Assembly: GCA_963969595.1 (NCBI GenBank)
Contig: OZ018408.1
Location: 7,437,823 to 7,501,822 of the forward strand
Source of the DNA: Neckera pumila
Lineage: Eukaryota > Streptophyta > Bryopsida > Hypnales > Neckeraceae
Length of the DNA: 64,000 nt
Direction of reading: 5' to 3'
The translations under genes and the position numbers were made by a program. The notes below the pieces were generated by a model. That model saw nothing but the letters and a program-made list of their open reading frames with translations, did not search any database and was not told the origin of the DNA. Every line of letters begins with the position of its first letter. The stretch's first letter is position 1. This document shows, piece by piece, positions 35,961 through 49,137 of the stretch.

Positions 35961-36589
35961 TTAAGGGTAAAGATGGATACATAGATATATATAGTGACTT
36001 TAAAAACTGAGTCTATGCTTTGCTTAGTTTTATTCCATGCACCATATGTTGAAAACAAGTAGACTAAAACTAAATGAGCAAACATGAATGTTGTAGAATC
36101 CTTTGTGTACTACAATCCTAAAAAAATTGAAGCAAAAAACAATTACTGTTTGCAAGTAAATGAATTCCTAAGCTAACCACCTTATAGACTCAATTATTAA
36201 GGCAGGTTTCATAATCACTCTAGAAATTGCCTATGCTTCATTTTTGAGCCTTAATGACTTGAATATTTTACTGCATGTTGTTGTACAACATTTAAGACAC
36301 ATCTCCATTGGTATTGTAAAAAATTGACATATATGTGCTTCAAAATAATTATACATAAAAAAATATAGATAACATTAATTTAAATAGAATTTGAAGATTT
36401 TTAGTGAATCAAAAGACTTGAGATTCCATTTACTATTGTAGATGATTTATAGGTTGCAATTTGAACCATTGTTGCATCTATTTTGAACAGATTTGAAAAT
36501 ATTTGTCCTAATACACAATTAATACAAGACATTTTAAATTTGTATTTAGCAACTAAAATAATTATTTTCACTGCAATCTATACTTTTAA

Positions 36590-36760
36590 GATAGGTTGTT
36601 TGTTTGTTTTGTTTATTTATTACGTTTTGTTCTCCGGATCGTGCGTCCTCCGGCTACTTGATAGGTGTTGTCGGAAAGCCCTCAGCAAAGAGGGATGTAT
36701 GGGCTTTGTTTTGTGGTGTTTGGACGTATGATATGAAAGTTATGGATTTTCAAGTTTTTT
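36590..36760 (+). repeat. Dispersed repeat with (TTTG)n head, copy 4
   Basis: GGTTGTTTGTTTGTTTTGTT, CTCCGGATCGTGCGTCCTCC, GTCGGAAAGCC, GATGTATGGGC and ATGAAAGTTATGGATTTTCA follow the order of the copy at 4040. Confidence 0.5.
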
Positions 36761-37288
36761 TTGGATCTGCAATTATATTAAATTATGCTAAATTATGTAT
36801 CTTATGAAATGTGTGTCACATTTTTAGTACCTTTGGAAAGCTCTTTGCTTGAAGAGGTGTTGGGCTTTATTTTATAGGCGTTTGGACCTTTGGTGGGAAA
36901 GTTATTGAACTTCAAAGTTATAATTGATTTTGATTGTAGTACGGTATGGGTACACTAGTCTTTTTGAATCCAACATATTAATTTTGTAAAGGTTGTGTAG
37001 TGTACATTTGTTTGGATCACAAGTGACTTATTATGATATGACAACATCAAAGTGCTACCAAAAGTTTGACAAAATGTCTTATTTTTCTTATTATCAAATG
37101 TGTTTGTAAATATTTTGTCGTATATGGAGTATATTTTTGCCATTCTATAACATACTACAAGCATTTTGGGCGGACCAGGCTGAGAGGTCTGGGTGCAACG
37201 GGGAACTGGTCTAAAAAGTCATCCCGGGTAGGAGAAAGGGTATACAGATAGTCGTCGTTCAGGTTATTGAAGTCCGGGTATTTGTTAG

Positions 37289-37297
37289 TTAGGGTTT
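37289..37297 (+). promoter_or_regulatory. Telo-box (TTAGGGTTT) upstream of eL37
   Basis: TTAGGGTTT, the complement of AAACCCTAA, lies about 105 bp before the eL37 ATG. Telo-boxes near the transcription start are a known shared element of plant ribosomal protein and translation genes. Two further TTAGGGTTT copies lie in the third intron (about 38.27-38.30 kb). Function here is inferred from position only. Confidence 0.5.
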
Positions 37298-37400
37298 TGG
37301 CACAGGGGAGAGAAAGCCCTATTCTGCGAAGCAAGGAGTTCTTTCACAGCGCTGCTGTTGGTTCTCCGCTGCCTTGCGACTTCCTTAGCCGTCGCCCGCC

Positions 37401-38562
<1,162 letters not shown>

Positions 38563-38947
38563 AATGGAAATATTTCCAGCCACATGATGGGGCAATGTAG
38601 TCAGGCTATTTTACTTCAAGATGTGCAGGATTTTGTCAGAGTCGTTATTTGAGCAAAAGAATGATTGCTGATGAAGCAATTCATATTTGACATTCGTCTT
38701 GTGCAGTACTGTGCTTATATTTTGTACTCTTAGGCCACTTTGTTGGTGTCGAATTGTACTACTTTCAGTTGCAGCTTAACACACAACTGTTCCTTCGATT
38801 TAAACTGATTGTACTCTGCATATTCTCTGTAAGTACGGGAGGAGAAGTGACCTCGGAAATTTTACCTCAAAGATTTATGTATGAAACCTCGTTATGGTGT
38901 TGTCATCTGCGTATAGGACTTCGTATGCTTACCTTAAGACCTCGTTC

Positions 38948-39003
38948 AGGGAGTAGCTCAAATAGTAGAGCGATACGGGAGGTAACGGGATCAATGCCTC
39001 AAG
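38948..39003 (+). tRNA. tRNA-Ala-like relic (A and B box, no anticodon arm)
   Basis: GGGAGTAGCTCAAATAGTAG then AGCG resembles the 5' part and D arm of plant tRNA-Ala. GGTAACGGGATCAATGCC resembles the variable/T arm, with a B box matching 9 of 11 positions. Only about a dozen bases lie between, so the anticodon arm is gone. It is a tRNA pseudogene or SINE head, not a working tRNA. Confidence 0.45.
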
Positions 39004-39287
39004 AAATTTTTATCTCTTACCGCTTCGAATGTGCTAAATTGCTGTCAAATTTTGGTTCCTCCAATTGTAATGTATAATTTCAATCTTCTACCCAAACAAA
39101 ATGATTTATTAGCTTTATGTTATCAAAGAATCATGGATACGAAGAATCATTCCCTCTGCCTCATAATAAATCTTTGGTTCTCGAAAAAAAAGGCTAGATT
39201 AACACGGAAGGTGCTCTTATTTGGATGGGGATGCCTAGTTATTGCAAATTCTAGTCATCCCAATGTTGAAAATTGGTGCCATTACTG

Positions 39288-39493
39288 TTAAGTTTCTTCT
39301 ATTTTGTAAAAGCTTAGTACATTGAACTACATTTGATTGAGACTTCCTAGTGATTGAAGCATTGGAAGAAGGACGTGAACCATCTTGATGTTAAGTTTCT
39401 TCTATTTTGTAAAAGCTTAGTACATTGAACTACATTTGATTGAGACTTGCTAGTGATTGAAGCATTGGATGAAGGATGTGAACAATCTTAATG
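39288..39493 (+). repeat. 103-bp tandem duplication
   Basis: TTAAGTTTCTTCTATTTTGT starts at 39288 and again at 39391. The two units differ by only a few bases (CTTCCTAGTG against CTTGCTAGTG). Non-coding. Confidence 0.85.
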
Positions 39494-40424
39494 CCACAGA
39501 ACAAAGCTTTTTGGAACATGGATATAGAAAAGTTGAACAATTTTCATTTCTTAGGAGCAAATGCATGGTTTAGGCAATCACCATTAATTGTTGCATATGG
39601 GCAAGGACAATGAGGGGAGTTATTGATTATTCTGCAATGTTCAAATGACACCATCAAATGCCCCTAGTGCTTCATTTTTGTTGACCATTAAAACATCAAA
39701 TTTAATTTGAGACAACCAATTTTTTGCAACCTTGGATATATTTTGAGACAAAGGATGTACAAGACATTCATCATTTGTTTGATAATCCAACAACCAACAT
39801 TTTTCATTCTGATGTCATTTTAACTTCTAAACTTTATCATGCTCAAATATAGTATTTGAGAAGTAGAATTTGTGATTATTTTGAAGCTTTCTATAAGATA
39901 AAAGATCCCATTGCGGTCAGAATTAGGAATATGCCCTCATGCCATTTTTGAAAATTTTCAAATTTTTTCCCACACAAAGATAAGTGTAAGAGACAATGAG
40001 GACATTTGAAATTATATTTTTTGGACCAAGTATGAATTAGTTCTAAATTTTTGAAGTGATCAGCCCATAGGAGGCTATAGGCTACCTCATGACCAACAGA
40101 ATCTAAATCCAATATGGGCATCTTCCTACCCAATGCAATCACAACATTTCCAAACATAGAAGACCTAGAAAATCAATTTTTACAAAGAATTTTACATTGA
40201 AAAGTTGGAATTACCTATTGAGGTCACTAATTACTCCATAACTACCATATATGGCATTGATTGTGGTCTGAGAAATCACAATGGGGTCATTAGGTGTCCA
40301 TCATGGGCCATTTGACATAAAAGGGGTCTTCTATCTTATATGCATAAAGATCAAAGTGAAAGAAAATATTTGTTACAATTTGTGTATGCTTCATTTCATT
40401 CACCTTTTATGTCAAATATTTTAA

Positions 40425-41346
40425 TCCCTACAGAACCATTGTCAATTTAGTAGACATTTGGGATTCCGGGCAAGTACCTATGGGCTAAAATTTTGTTGTG
40501 ATTTTTTGAAACTTTTTTAAAGATAGAAAAATTGATAAGCTTTGTGGGAATATAAATTTTTTCACAATTGGTGCTTGGGAAAAAAAGTTATGACCAAATA
40601 AGCTCAAAATAGGGGACGACTGGCAGCAAAAAAAAATGGACAAAAATTTGAGTTTTATTTTTTAATACTTTTTTTCTCATAGATTATATTTTTTCTATTT
40701 GGAAAGCTTTGATTCATTTCATTTGGATTCGTTATGAGAAAGTTCTGGACATTCTTGTTTTTCAGGCAGTTAAAGCATCATTTTGAAAAAAATAACTTCT
40801 AGGATGCATTTCTGAATGCAATTTTTCAAATTTTTCAATATTTTTTTTTTGCATGGTTTAAATTACTTGCTAGAACAATCTCACCATTGAGATTAGTGCA
40901 TTTTAATTCCATCTAAAATATATGAATATTTTAGATTTTCCTTCTATCTTGTAACTACTTCTACTTAACAGTTTTTTAAAGAATGATAACTAAGTTCTTT
41001 TTATTTTCTATTTTTTTCCTAGACTCTCAACTCAATTCTCCACTATAAAGATTTAAAGCTCAAATCTTTGAAGTGCAAAAATTTTAAGTCAAAAATGTTC
41101 AAAGTCCAAAAAGATAGTCCCGCAATGTGCTGAAAAACTTGTTTTTTTCACTTTAAACGCAAATGGTCTTGCAATCTGTGTAGTCAAAAATTCTGAAATT
41201 ATTTCCACACACTCTCATACTAGTTAGGTGTAAGATCCTACAGTTAGATGTGAAAAAAAAACATTTTTCAATTTTGTTTACTTTTTGCTATAGAAATGGT
41301 AGTTTTGAGTGTTTTTTGGTAGAACAAGGACCTTGGTCCTTTAGGG
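40425..41346 (-). mobile_element. TTAA-flanked MITE (piggyBac-like ends), inverted copy 3
   Basis: It is read on the minus strand from CCCTAAAGGACCAAGGTCC (41346) to the end near 40425. TTAA is present on both sides (40421-40424 and 41347-41350). The interior is the reverse complement of copy 1, for example the region around 40540-40620 against 2830-2930. Confidence 0.7.
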
Positions 41347-41350
41347 TTAA

Positions 41351-42860
41351 GAAAAAATCATATTGCACATACAATTGAATCTCCAAGACCTCTAAATGGT
41401 TATGAATTGGGGTGTAGTTGACAAACAAAAATGAAAAAGTTTAGAAGAATGATGTCTTTGTAAAGACCATATCATTAGGTAAAGCCTTGAAAATATCATA
41501 CTTTTTTATCCCTTCTTGTATTTTCCTACCTTCTATCCCTATTGTCTATCTTCATGTTCGACTTGTTCTTTAACATCAAATAAAAGGGAAAAATGACCCT
41601 TTGGGGGGTGTCTTATTGCTCTAGGTCAAAAAAATCTACAAAGTTGAAAAAGATAGGGTCACAAGAAGTGGCTTATCAATTAGGATTTGTTTATTTAAAT
41701 CTCGCCAAAAGCTCTTTGTATACTTGAAGTTGTTTATATATCATACCTTGATGATCTTATTTTCCAAATTTTTTTCTTTTCAAAGAAAGTTGTTGAACTT
41801 AAAGTTTTTAACAAAGAGAAATTGATCAACCATAAGTTTCTTACTTCATTATTGAAGGTATAAATGAAGTTTATGCTATATATGTAACCTTAAATAAATT
41901 GTTACCTTGACAACACAATCTCAAAATTCATATGATGTAACATTTTTTATATGATAACTTTATAGAATAAGCCAAAGTATCATGATTAAGGAGATCTTAC
42001 AAAATTGATAATGTAACATGTGTAACCTAAATGATGCATACTAAAAGTATTATTATGATTTCCAATATTAATTACAATACACAAAGCTACTAGGACTTGC
42101 CCACAATTAGTTACTTGTACAAATGGTCTTTCAAAATCTTTACCCCTTAAAGGATGTTGAGGCCAAAAAATGACCAATGGATGACTTTCAAATTACTGTA
42201 CAAACGGAGAATGCATCTATTGGTGTAAAAATTAGATCATTTTTTGGCAAAATGTTTTAGTGACAAGTCTTATCATTTTAGTATTAATTATAGATTAAAC
42301 CCTAAAAATTCAACCATTTACAAAACCACAATACACTATGACTTTACAAATAGCTCTATTTAATTCACAAGATGATGATATTTCTTTTTGTTGTAAGGTA
42401 AACTATATCTTATCTAAAATCACCATCATTATTGTGTGTACATCTCCAAAATCAATATGTACCTAGGTTGAAGAAACAATTTCAGAACATCTACCAAAAA
42501 AACTTCGACTCTTCATAACTTGTGCACACGGTATCTACATGTTGCATTCTTTTGTGTGTTGGAACCTACTTTCATTTGTCAACAAGAAAGTAAGAAAATT
42601 TGACTAGTCTAATTATAGTAACTGTGCATTAGGCTTTTGGGTGTCCCTACTTCAGAGACGGAGCACCCGTATCCTTGTCTTCCATCTCTTCCGCCGCAAG
42701 CGATGTCCTTTCAATGCAACCGGTGGGATTTCCGTTTCGGCTGAGAGGCGCTAGAATTGCCATTCCTGAGCTTGCGAATTACCGAGCCGGTTTTCGAGGT
42801 ATCATTCTGCGCATTTTTCTATCGTTCGGCATTTGAGCGATCCCAGAGCCGGGCACAATC
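41351..42860. other. Spacer and COMMD4 promoter/5' UTR
   Basis: AT-rich to 42.63 kb. The GC-richer stretch 42.65-42.86 kb is the likely 5' UTR, possibly with an ATG-led short upstream frame at 42702. No other gene. Confidence 0.4.
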
Positions 42861-45131
42861 ATGAGGTTTCACTTATGTGGGGGATTGGATGCACCGGACT
42901 GGATTCTGGCCAACATTGTCACTCTGTCAACTATTGTGAGTGAAATTTCCTCTCAAATCCTTTTTCTCATGGTATTCAAGTGACATCGGATCGTGTAAGC
43001 AACTACGAGAGTGTGGAAATGAGGGTTTAGGGTTCTTTAATTTTACTTTGCTTACAAATCCGATTCGCATTCATTGATATGTGTCGCCTAATGTATCTCT
43101 AATCATGTCGGTGATAAAACCTCTAGTTACTGTAATCGGCTCAATATGGCTGCCCTTATTTGTTTGGACTGGATTCTGGACAGCATTGTCAGTCTGTCAA
43201 CTATTGTGAGTGAATTTTTCATTTGAATATCTTTTTTCTGGTATTCAAGTGACATTGAATCCTGTAAGCAAATGTGAGGGTGGTTGAAAGCAGGGTTTAG
43301 GGTTTTTAAATTTTACTTCTGAAGATCTTTGTGAAGATCTTCTAAGATATGCTGATAAATCTGATTCGCATTCTTTGATGTATGTCGCTTAATGTATCTA
43401 TATCACGTCGTTGACGAATTCCCTAGTTACTGCGTTTAGAGAATATCAGCTCAGGATGTCTGTCCTTAAATTTTGGACTAGATTCCGGCCAACATTGTCA
43501 CTCTGTCAAATTCAAAGTGTTTTTCTCTGGTATTTAAAGTGACGTTGGAGACGTGATACTACAAACGAATACGAAGATGGTTCAAAATGAAGTTTATGAA
43601 CTTAATTCTTAGGGTTCATGAATTTATTTTGTCAAGAATTTTTGAGAATAACCTTAAATTTGTTGATAAATCTGATTCGTATTCCTTGGTGTGTCGCCTA
43701 ATGTATCTGAAGCATATCGGTGATCAAGTTCTCTAGTTACACTTATCAGAGAAAATCAGCTCACCATATTTGTGTATATTGTGTGTTTTGAAGCCATCGG
43801 CAAGAGTGAAGGTACTAGTGGAGTACATCATTCAACGGATCGCTGAAGGTGATTTTGATGTAAGCTATTCTAACCCTCCATTGGCAAATTTCCTCGAACG
43901 ATTCTTTGGCTAAGATTTCGCTTATACGATATTCAGCCCTGTCAGTAACCGCATCCATAATGTGTGCGCAGTATGAAAATGCATTGAAAATCACAACTGA
44001 CGCATCTCTTGGTAAGATATTTCTCCTATGCTTCCAAGTCTTACCTTGTCAATTATTTTCCCATGTTTGGAATCAACATTATGAAGACGTGAAATGCTTG
44101 TGTGATGTAGAGCAGGGGTCTCAGATGCAAAGGCGTGCATTGCAGCCCTTCATTTCATGGTCTCAAATGCTGCCAAGTTTGATGTAGAAGATTCTACTCT
44201 TATTCGTGAATTGCAACAACTTGGATTACCCAAAGGTTAGTAATTTTAAAGAGTCTTTTCACAAGACGATCCTTTTTTACCACTATTCATATTTTTTACG
44301 TAGCCGTTTTGATTATGTGATATCACTCACTAGCTTGTACTCAGAAATAGTATGATTTTTTTATTGGTCGTAGTGGCTCTGTTATTGTAGATTTAAATGA
44401 TTGTATGGATCACGTGCCTTGTGGAACAATGTGCCTCTAATATTTGGTTGATGTTTTTCTTTTCATATTACCATGTGTTGAGATTTAGATAAGGTATAGG
44501 ATGTTTCCTTTCTGAATTTTTTCAGTATGATTGACTTTTCTGGGTTTGCAGAGCACACTGATGCTGTGGTAAGACCATATTGGGAACGAAGGGGAGCGCT
44601 TCAGGCAAAGCTCCTGCAAGAGAGTTTACAGCGTAAGCGATAATAACCTAATTGTTTATTATTGTCAATGAATATTTTTCAGCGTTTTGGAGCATTCAGC
44701 TGTGGATTGGATCAAATTTTCCGCGCTTCTGATGTCTGGCTTACCCTTGCTGAGAGAGTTTTACTAATCACACTAGCTTGAAACTTGTAGTTTCTTCTTT
44801 CGAGGTCAAGGCTTGGCAAACACAGGTGGCTGATACAAAGAACGTGGTCATGCGCTTGAAGTCCACCGCTGGTGATACTGAGCATGGGAAGGATGAGTCC
44901 GGGGATTTTGCGATATGCATGACTGCCGAAAAATTTCGGGTTCTCCATCATGGTAATTTTGACAGTTTGCCGACCAATAGTGTACAGCAGCATGGATAGC
45001 TGAAGCGTTTTGAAACACTGATTGGTGTGGAGTGGGAATGAGTGTTGGTATGGGAAGGATGCTAATCTTTTTAACATCTTGCATTGGCAGAGTTGAAGGC
45101 TGCCAGGGCATTGATGGATGCGTACAAATGA
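42861..45131 (+). CDS. COMMD4: COMM domain-containing protein 4 (COMMD4-like)
   Basis: COMMD proteins form the hetero-decameric ring of the Commander/CCC complex in endosomal cargo recycling. Exons: 42861-42935, 43794-43859, 43972-44011, 44113-44235, 44552-44632, 44755-44952 and 45091-45131. All phases fit and give 207 residues, against about 199 in human COMMD4. The N-terminus MRFHLCGGLDAPDWILA matches the family start (MRF.FCGDLD.PDW.LA). The helical N-domain contains HFMVSNAAKFDVE and LIRELQQLGLPKEH. The C-terminal COMM domain (about residues 130-207) contains VVMRLKS, FAICMTAEKFRVL and the terminal helix ELKAARALMDAYK. The exon 6 acceptor (44753-44754) is the least certain join: it was chosen because it is the only AG giving an open frame. 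A possible AATAAA poly(A) signal is at 45490-45495. Intron 1 carries two decayed tandem copies of the end of exon 1. I recall no COMMD gene in Arabidopsis, so this supports a non-seed plant (inference). Confidence 0.9.
42893..43790 (+). repeat. Threefold tandem duplication of exon 1 end plus intron 1 of COMMD4
   Basis: Three successive units of about 270-320 bp begin near 42893, 43164 and 43476. Each starts with a version of GACTGGATTCTGGCCAACAT, then the TCTGTCAACTATT exon end, then GGGTTTAGGG, ATTCGCATT and GTGTCGCCTAATGTATCT blocks. Unit 2 keeps an open reading of the exon (DWILDSIVSLSTI) followed by GTGAGTG, but no AG acceptor lies just in front of it. Unit 3 has a TAG in that frame and has lost the GTGAGT donor. 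Only the first copy is joined to the ATG. Confidence 0.8.
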
Positions 45132-47005
45132 ATGCTTAAAGCGGGTCAAAAATTAGAACATTCATCGAAGATCAGTTGTATAGTTTATACAATGTGCGGC
45201 AGCTGATACGAAATAGGCAAGTCTGGCACTGGGCAAGTACAAGAACCATGACTTCTATAGCATTTCCAGGGTGCAGTTTGGCAAACTGTATATACTTTGC
45301 AACAGGTACTCATAAATTTGCTCCCGGTGTGAGAATAAGCATTCATGTAGCGCAGTCCTTGTTCAAGAACACAACTTTAGATGTGCTTCAACCTCCCAGT
45401 TGATGTTGTTTTATTGTTGTTTCAACAGGGTATTTGCTCTAGGAGTTGATATTCAGTGGTTGGCGTCTAACGACTCATGTTTAGTAGCGAATAAAAACCG
45501 ATAAAATGTGTGAGCCTGTTTGTAACAGTGATTATAACGATGAAGGATGTAGAAAGAGAAATCCTGGACACATGGGGAGGCTTTGTTACGTACTCCGAGT
45601 TTTATAAATATTCCCAATTCGTTCCGCTGCTGAGGCCAACATCACGACTCTTGACTTGGGTCTGCAACATCAAACTCAGACTCAGAGACGTCCACTAACT
45701 TTAGCCCAACTGCTTCAATGGCCAGTTTTGAGCAGACTTCACAGTAGGAATTTCTCATGAAAGTATTCACATACCCTGGTGAGGCGCAAGATTTGAGTTT
45801 GTCAAGCAACAAGGTCAGTATAAATGGCCCAAATGATCCACTAACCCTTCACGAGTTAGTGATGCACAAGGATACAGCTATACGTGATTGACCAACAAAC
45901 TTATCCTCCAAAATCGGTTCTGCTACGTATGTGGCAACCAATTCCTGTGGAATCAGCTGTTTTGAGTGGAATCAGCCGATTCTATTACTGGAATGGATTT
46001 TATTTTCCTAATGCGGACTCGGTATTTGAAAGCTACTTCTACAAAAGCTGAATAACCATAGTTTGTGCCTGCTCAACTTATTTGTCTTTCAATACTGCAG
46101 CACTACTCAGAGAAGACATACTAACCCCGAGCTGATACTCAAAGCCATCCTCAGTGTACTGAAGTGGGCAAGCCATTACACCTGCATTATCCACCTGTCC
46201 CGGTCATACCAGCCGCTGTATTAAAATTGTTCACGATGCATTCATTTTGGAAACATTACTAAGCTGTGATTTTCAGGCAACCATCTCACATATTCTGTAC
46301 GGCTAAGATACAAAGGTGATTCTAAACAATTGCACATATATGAAACTTGTAAATGTTTCAGGACATTTCACTCACAAGACAGTTTAACGGCAGGCCCAAG
46401 TCCAAATACTCTGCTGCAAGCTGACGAATCGATGCAAACGAAGCCAACTCTAACTGCAAAATTCTGCACGGTCCGGCAGATTTTCAGTACAACTGCAATA
46501 TCAGTGCATCACCCAACAAATACATTTGGAGCCTAGTTTGAACTACAGAGGACCCATAGGAGGATACCCAGCATAAAACAGGGTATCTTCCGCCAAGCCC
46601 AATGTTTTGAAGACCCGCAAACGAAGGTCCCCAATCCTGGTTTAAGGGTGCTCTTTGAAGACCCTCGTAAATTACAACCCTATTGAGCAAAGCTCGAAGG
46701 GTTTGTGATAGGGCTGGAATGGCAGTTACGCCGTGCAGGCCATCCTGCTTAGGATCTAATCAAAACCATATGAAAAACGGGTTCGTGCAGGTTTGATCTA
46801 ATTATAAAATACGCTAAGATACTGAAGACTTCGTTGCCTTCCATACTCGTCCATACTCATCTCTTGAATTTCAGGTCTGCACCAGCGGGTCCTGTTCCCG
46901 TTTTCAGAATGTAAGAAATAAATACTGAAAAAAATTTACGAACTCCCTAGAAATGCACCTCCAGGCCAGCAGGAGACTTGAAACCTGACAAAGGAGCTAT
47001 TGGAG

Positions 47006-47420
47006 TCACGTAATAATGTCTGCCACAGCTTGCTCTCCTTTCTTCATGTTTCTGCATGCTTCCTTGAGCAAATCCTCACTTACGTCAAATTACTGACGAA
47101 AATACATGCTGGAAATAGATTAACTCAAGAAAGAAATCTAGGTTAAGATATGTCACATGGACGAGTCATTTCAATGAAAATTAAAAAATCGTTGAATGAG
47201 GTATGTGGGGATTCTCACCAATATATAAGGTAACTACACCTAAAATCAACCGTGTTCTAATTGCAACCCCTATCTAGGAAGGACTGACATGTTGCTTGAA
47301 GTATGTTCTACTGTCAATGATGAGTTAGGTAGGCTTAAATGGTCGCTTTAAGAGCATACTACCTTAGTGACAGACATGCCCAACCTTGCAAGCTCTGCAA
47401 CGGTCGCCTTTTCTGTCCCT
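47006..47420 (-). pseudogene. Possible minus-strand exon pair, unidentified
   Basis: Two short coding-looking segments. Near 47360-47415 (minus) TEKATVAELARLGMSVTK is bounded by TAG before and GTAGTA after. Near 47006-47085 SEDLLKEACRNMKKGEQAVA ends DIIT and a stop (47008-47006). Both read like helical protein, but the phases of the only visible splice sites do not join them in one frame, so this may be a broken gene end or chance. No family recognised. Confidence 0.25.
47229..47256 (+). mobile_element. Solo end of the GTAACTACACCT MITE family
   Basis: TAAGGTAACTACACCTAAAA matches the terminal repeat of the elements at 49138 and 54164, but no partner end or shared interior follows. Likely a remnant. 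Confidence 0.4.
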
Positions 47421-48022
47421 ATCAACAATATATAAGTTATCCGGACACTTCAATTTAGGGGACACCTGCTAAACTGACAACCTTGCTCGCCATTGCCGGA
47501 GAGAACGTATCGCTCCCTCTTTATCGCAAAGGATGAATAGTGGGTGGTTGATATTCTACTTTTCTTTTCTCTTCCTCTTGCCATTTCTTTGTAATTTAAA
47601 AAATAAAAATAAAACCCAAAGAATTTAGCCAATCAACCCCTAATCCCCTTTAGCAAACCCTATCGAGGATTGTAGTAGCGCTCCGCTATAGGCCTAAACC
47701 TTACTCACTCCGCTCCGGAGGATTTAGGTGAGTTCATTTGTTGTTGTGTTTGTTACCCGGATGAGACTCATCTTGAGCGTGCAGGTGCCTGACGGTTCTT
47801 TGGGCACCATAGCTGAGGTCGTCGATTCAGCAGGCTACCTTTTGCGGAGAATGGCAACTGCAAGGACCCTGGTTCATGAAGCCCCTTTTTCTCCAATTTA
47901 AAAATGTATGTTGGAAATAGCGAGCCGACACATATGGCAGTCCTAGCTACCACCCGTCGATGACAAAGCGCAAACTAGCTCAAAATCTGCAGAACTAGCG
48001 AATCAAAAGCAATTTCAATTAA

Positions 48023-48661
48023 CCCCTAAATGCCCGAGGCACCCAAATGTGGTGTTTGCAAAACTTTGAAGTTAAATAAAACCTAACCAAGTTGCTATTT
48101 TTAGTATGTTATATTTTTAGAAAGTTCTTCTTGAAGTCTAGTTTTAGCTACAAAAATCTGATCTTGGAAATAGATGATAGTGATTTTTTCTATTCATGAT
48201 TTTGTACAAGGGTACCTAGTGCAATCTTGACTTCCCGTAGTGTTGAGAGCTCTTGGAAATGAGCCTCAAATACACTAGATCTTGGAGAAAAAATCACATT
48301 CAAAATTCATTTAAAAAAACTGTGGAGTAGATTTTAAGAAGCCATAAATTGATCGGGGTTATACAAGTTAGGCCCTTCAACCTCATATCTTTTTGGTCAC
48401 CAAATTTTTAGATTTGATTTGTATAAAGAAGATTGAAAGATTTTTGCAATATTAGCACCCTCATGGTCAAACATTATAATCTTTGACTCCATAAGTGGTA
48501 TTGTTGTGTTTTTCTTTTCCTATGAGATCTCTAACATATCCCGTTTGAATTTGTACGGTTACAATTCAAAAAGAATTGACACAACTTATCAAAATGTTGG
48601 CATTTTATTCAATTTAGAGCAAATTCTAGGAAGTACAAAACAGGCCTTGGGCATTTAGGGG
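48023..48661 (+). mobile_element. TTAA-flanked MITE of a second, shorter family
   Basis: A 639-bp element begins CCCCTAAATGCCCGAGGC and ends GCCTTGGGCATTTAGGGG, with perfect TTAA on both sides (48019-48022, 48662-48665). The inverted ends are near-perfect over about 20 bp. The interior is AT-rich and differs from the 0.92-kb family. No coding capacity. Confidence 0.75.
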
Positions 48662-48897
48662 TTAAATAGGTAAATTTTCGATTGCCTTAGAAACAAGAAG
48701 TTAGAACAAGAAGTTTCTCCTTTCAGTTAGTACCTAGAACAGATATAGCTAGATTTCAGAAGTTTAGAACAATTGCATGTACAAAACTTTGCCATTGTAA
48801 TTGTTCCCAAATTGCCAATTTGATGGTCATTCCGGAACTCCCCCAACTCTAGCTCAGTTACGACGATCCAAAAAATCGAGCAGTCAGTACTTACTTA

Positions 48898-49027
48898 GAG
48901 CAGCCCCACAGCAACACGCTGAAGGGACTTTTCAAATGATTTGCACCATTGATCTTAGAAAATCTTAGAAGATCAATGGAGCAAATCATTTGAAGAGTTC
49001 CTTCAGCGTGTTGCTGTGGGGCTGCTC
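48898..49027. mobile_element. 130-bp Tourist-like foldback MITE, target TTA
   Basis: Almost the whole element is a palindrome: GAGCAGCCCCACAGCAACAC at the left is repeated inverted at the right. It is flanked by TTA on both sides (48895-48897, 49028-49030). GAGCA-type ends with TTA/TAA targets are typical of PIF/Harbinger-derived Tourist MITEs. Confidence 0.8.
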
Positions 49028-49137
49028 TTAAACAGTTACAGTGATCGAGTTAGAGAAGGGGAGAAGCCGGAGATTACTAGAAATGCATCGATGATCAAAC
49101 CCGTTATGGCCTTATGGGCAGAGTGTATAGGGTTAAA

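Larger units (their letters stand above)
35129..37280. other. AT-rich spacer before eL37
   Basis: Holds two dispersed-repeat copies (separate entries). From about 37.16 kb the GC content rises into the eL37 promoter. No further gene seen. Confidence 0.4.
38563..40420. other. eL37 3' flank and spacer
   Basis: 38563 to about 38.8 kb should contain the 3' UTR. The tRNA-like relic and the 103-bp duplication follow. No other gene. Confidence 0.4.
45132..48018. other. COMMD4 3' flank and spacer
   Basis: Contains a possible COMMD4 poly(A) signal (45490), the doubtful minus-strand exon pair and a solo MITE end. A GC-richer stretch at 47.64-47.95 kb has no recognisable product. Confidence 0.35.

Noticed and set aside
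43160..43215. Second COMMD4 exon copy as a real alternative exon
   Set aside because: No AG acceptor directly before it and the third copy is already broken; treated as a relic.
44680..44754. COMMD4 exon 6 starting at the earlier CAG near 44.68 kb
   Set aside because: Every frame from that acceptor meets a stop before the conserved COMM-domain segment or enters it out of frame.
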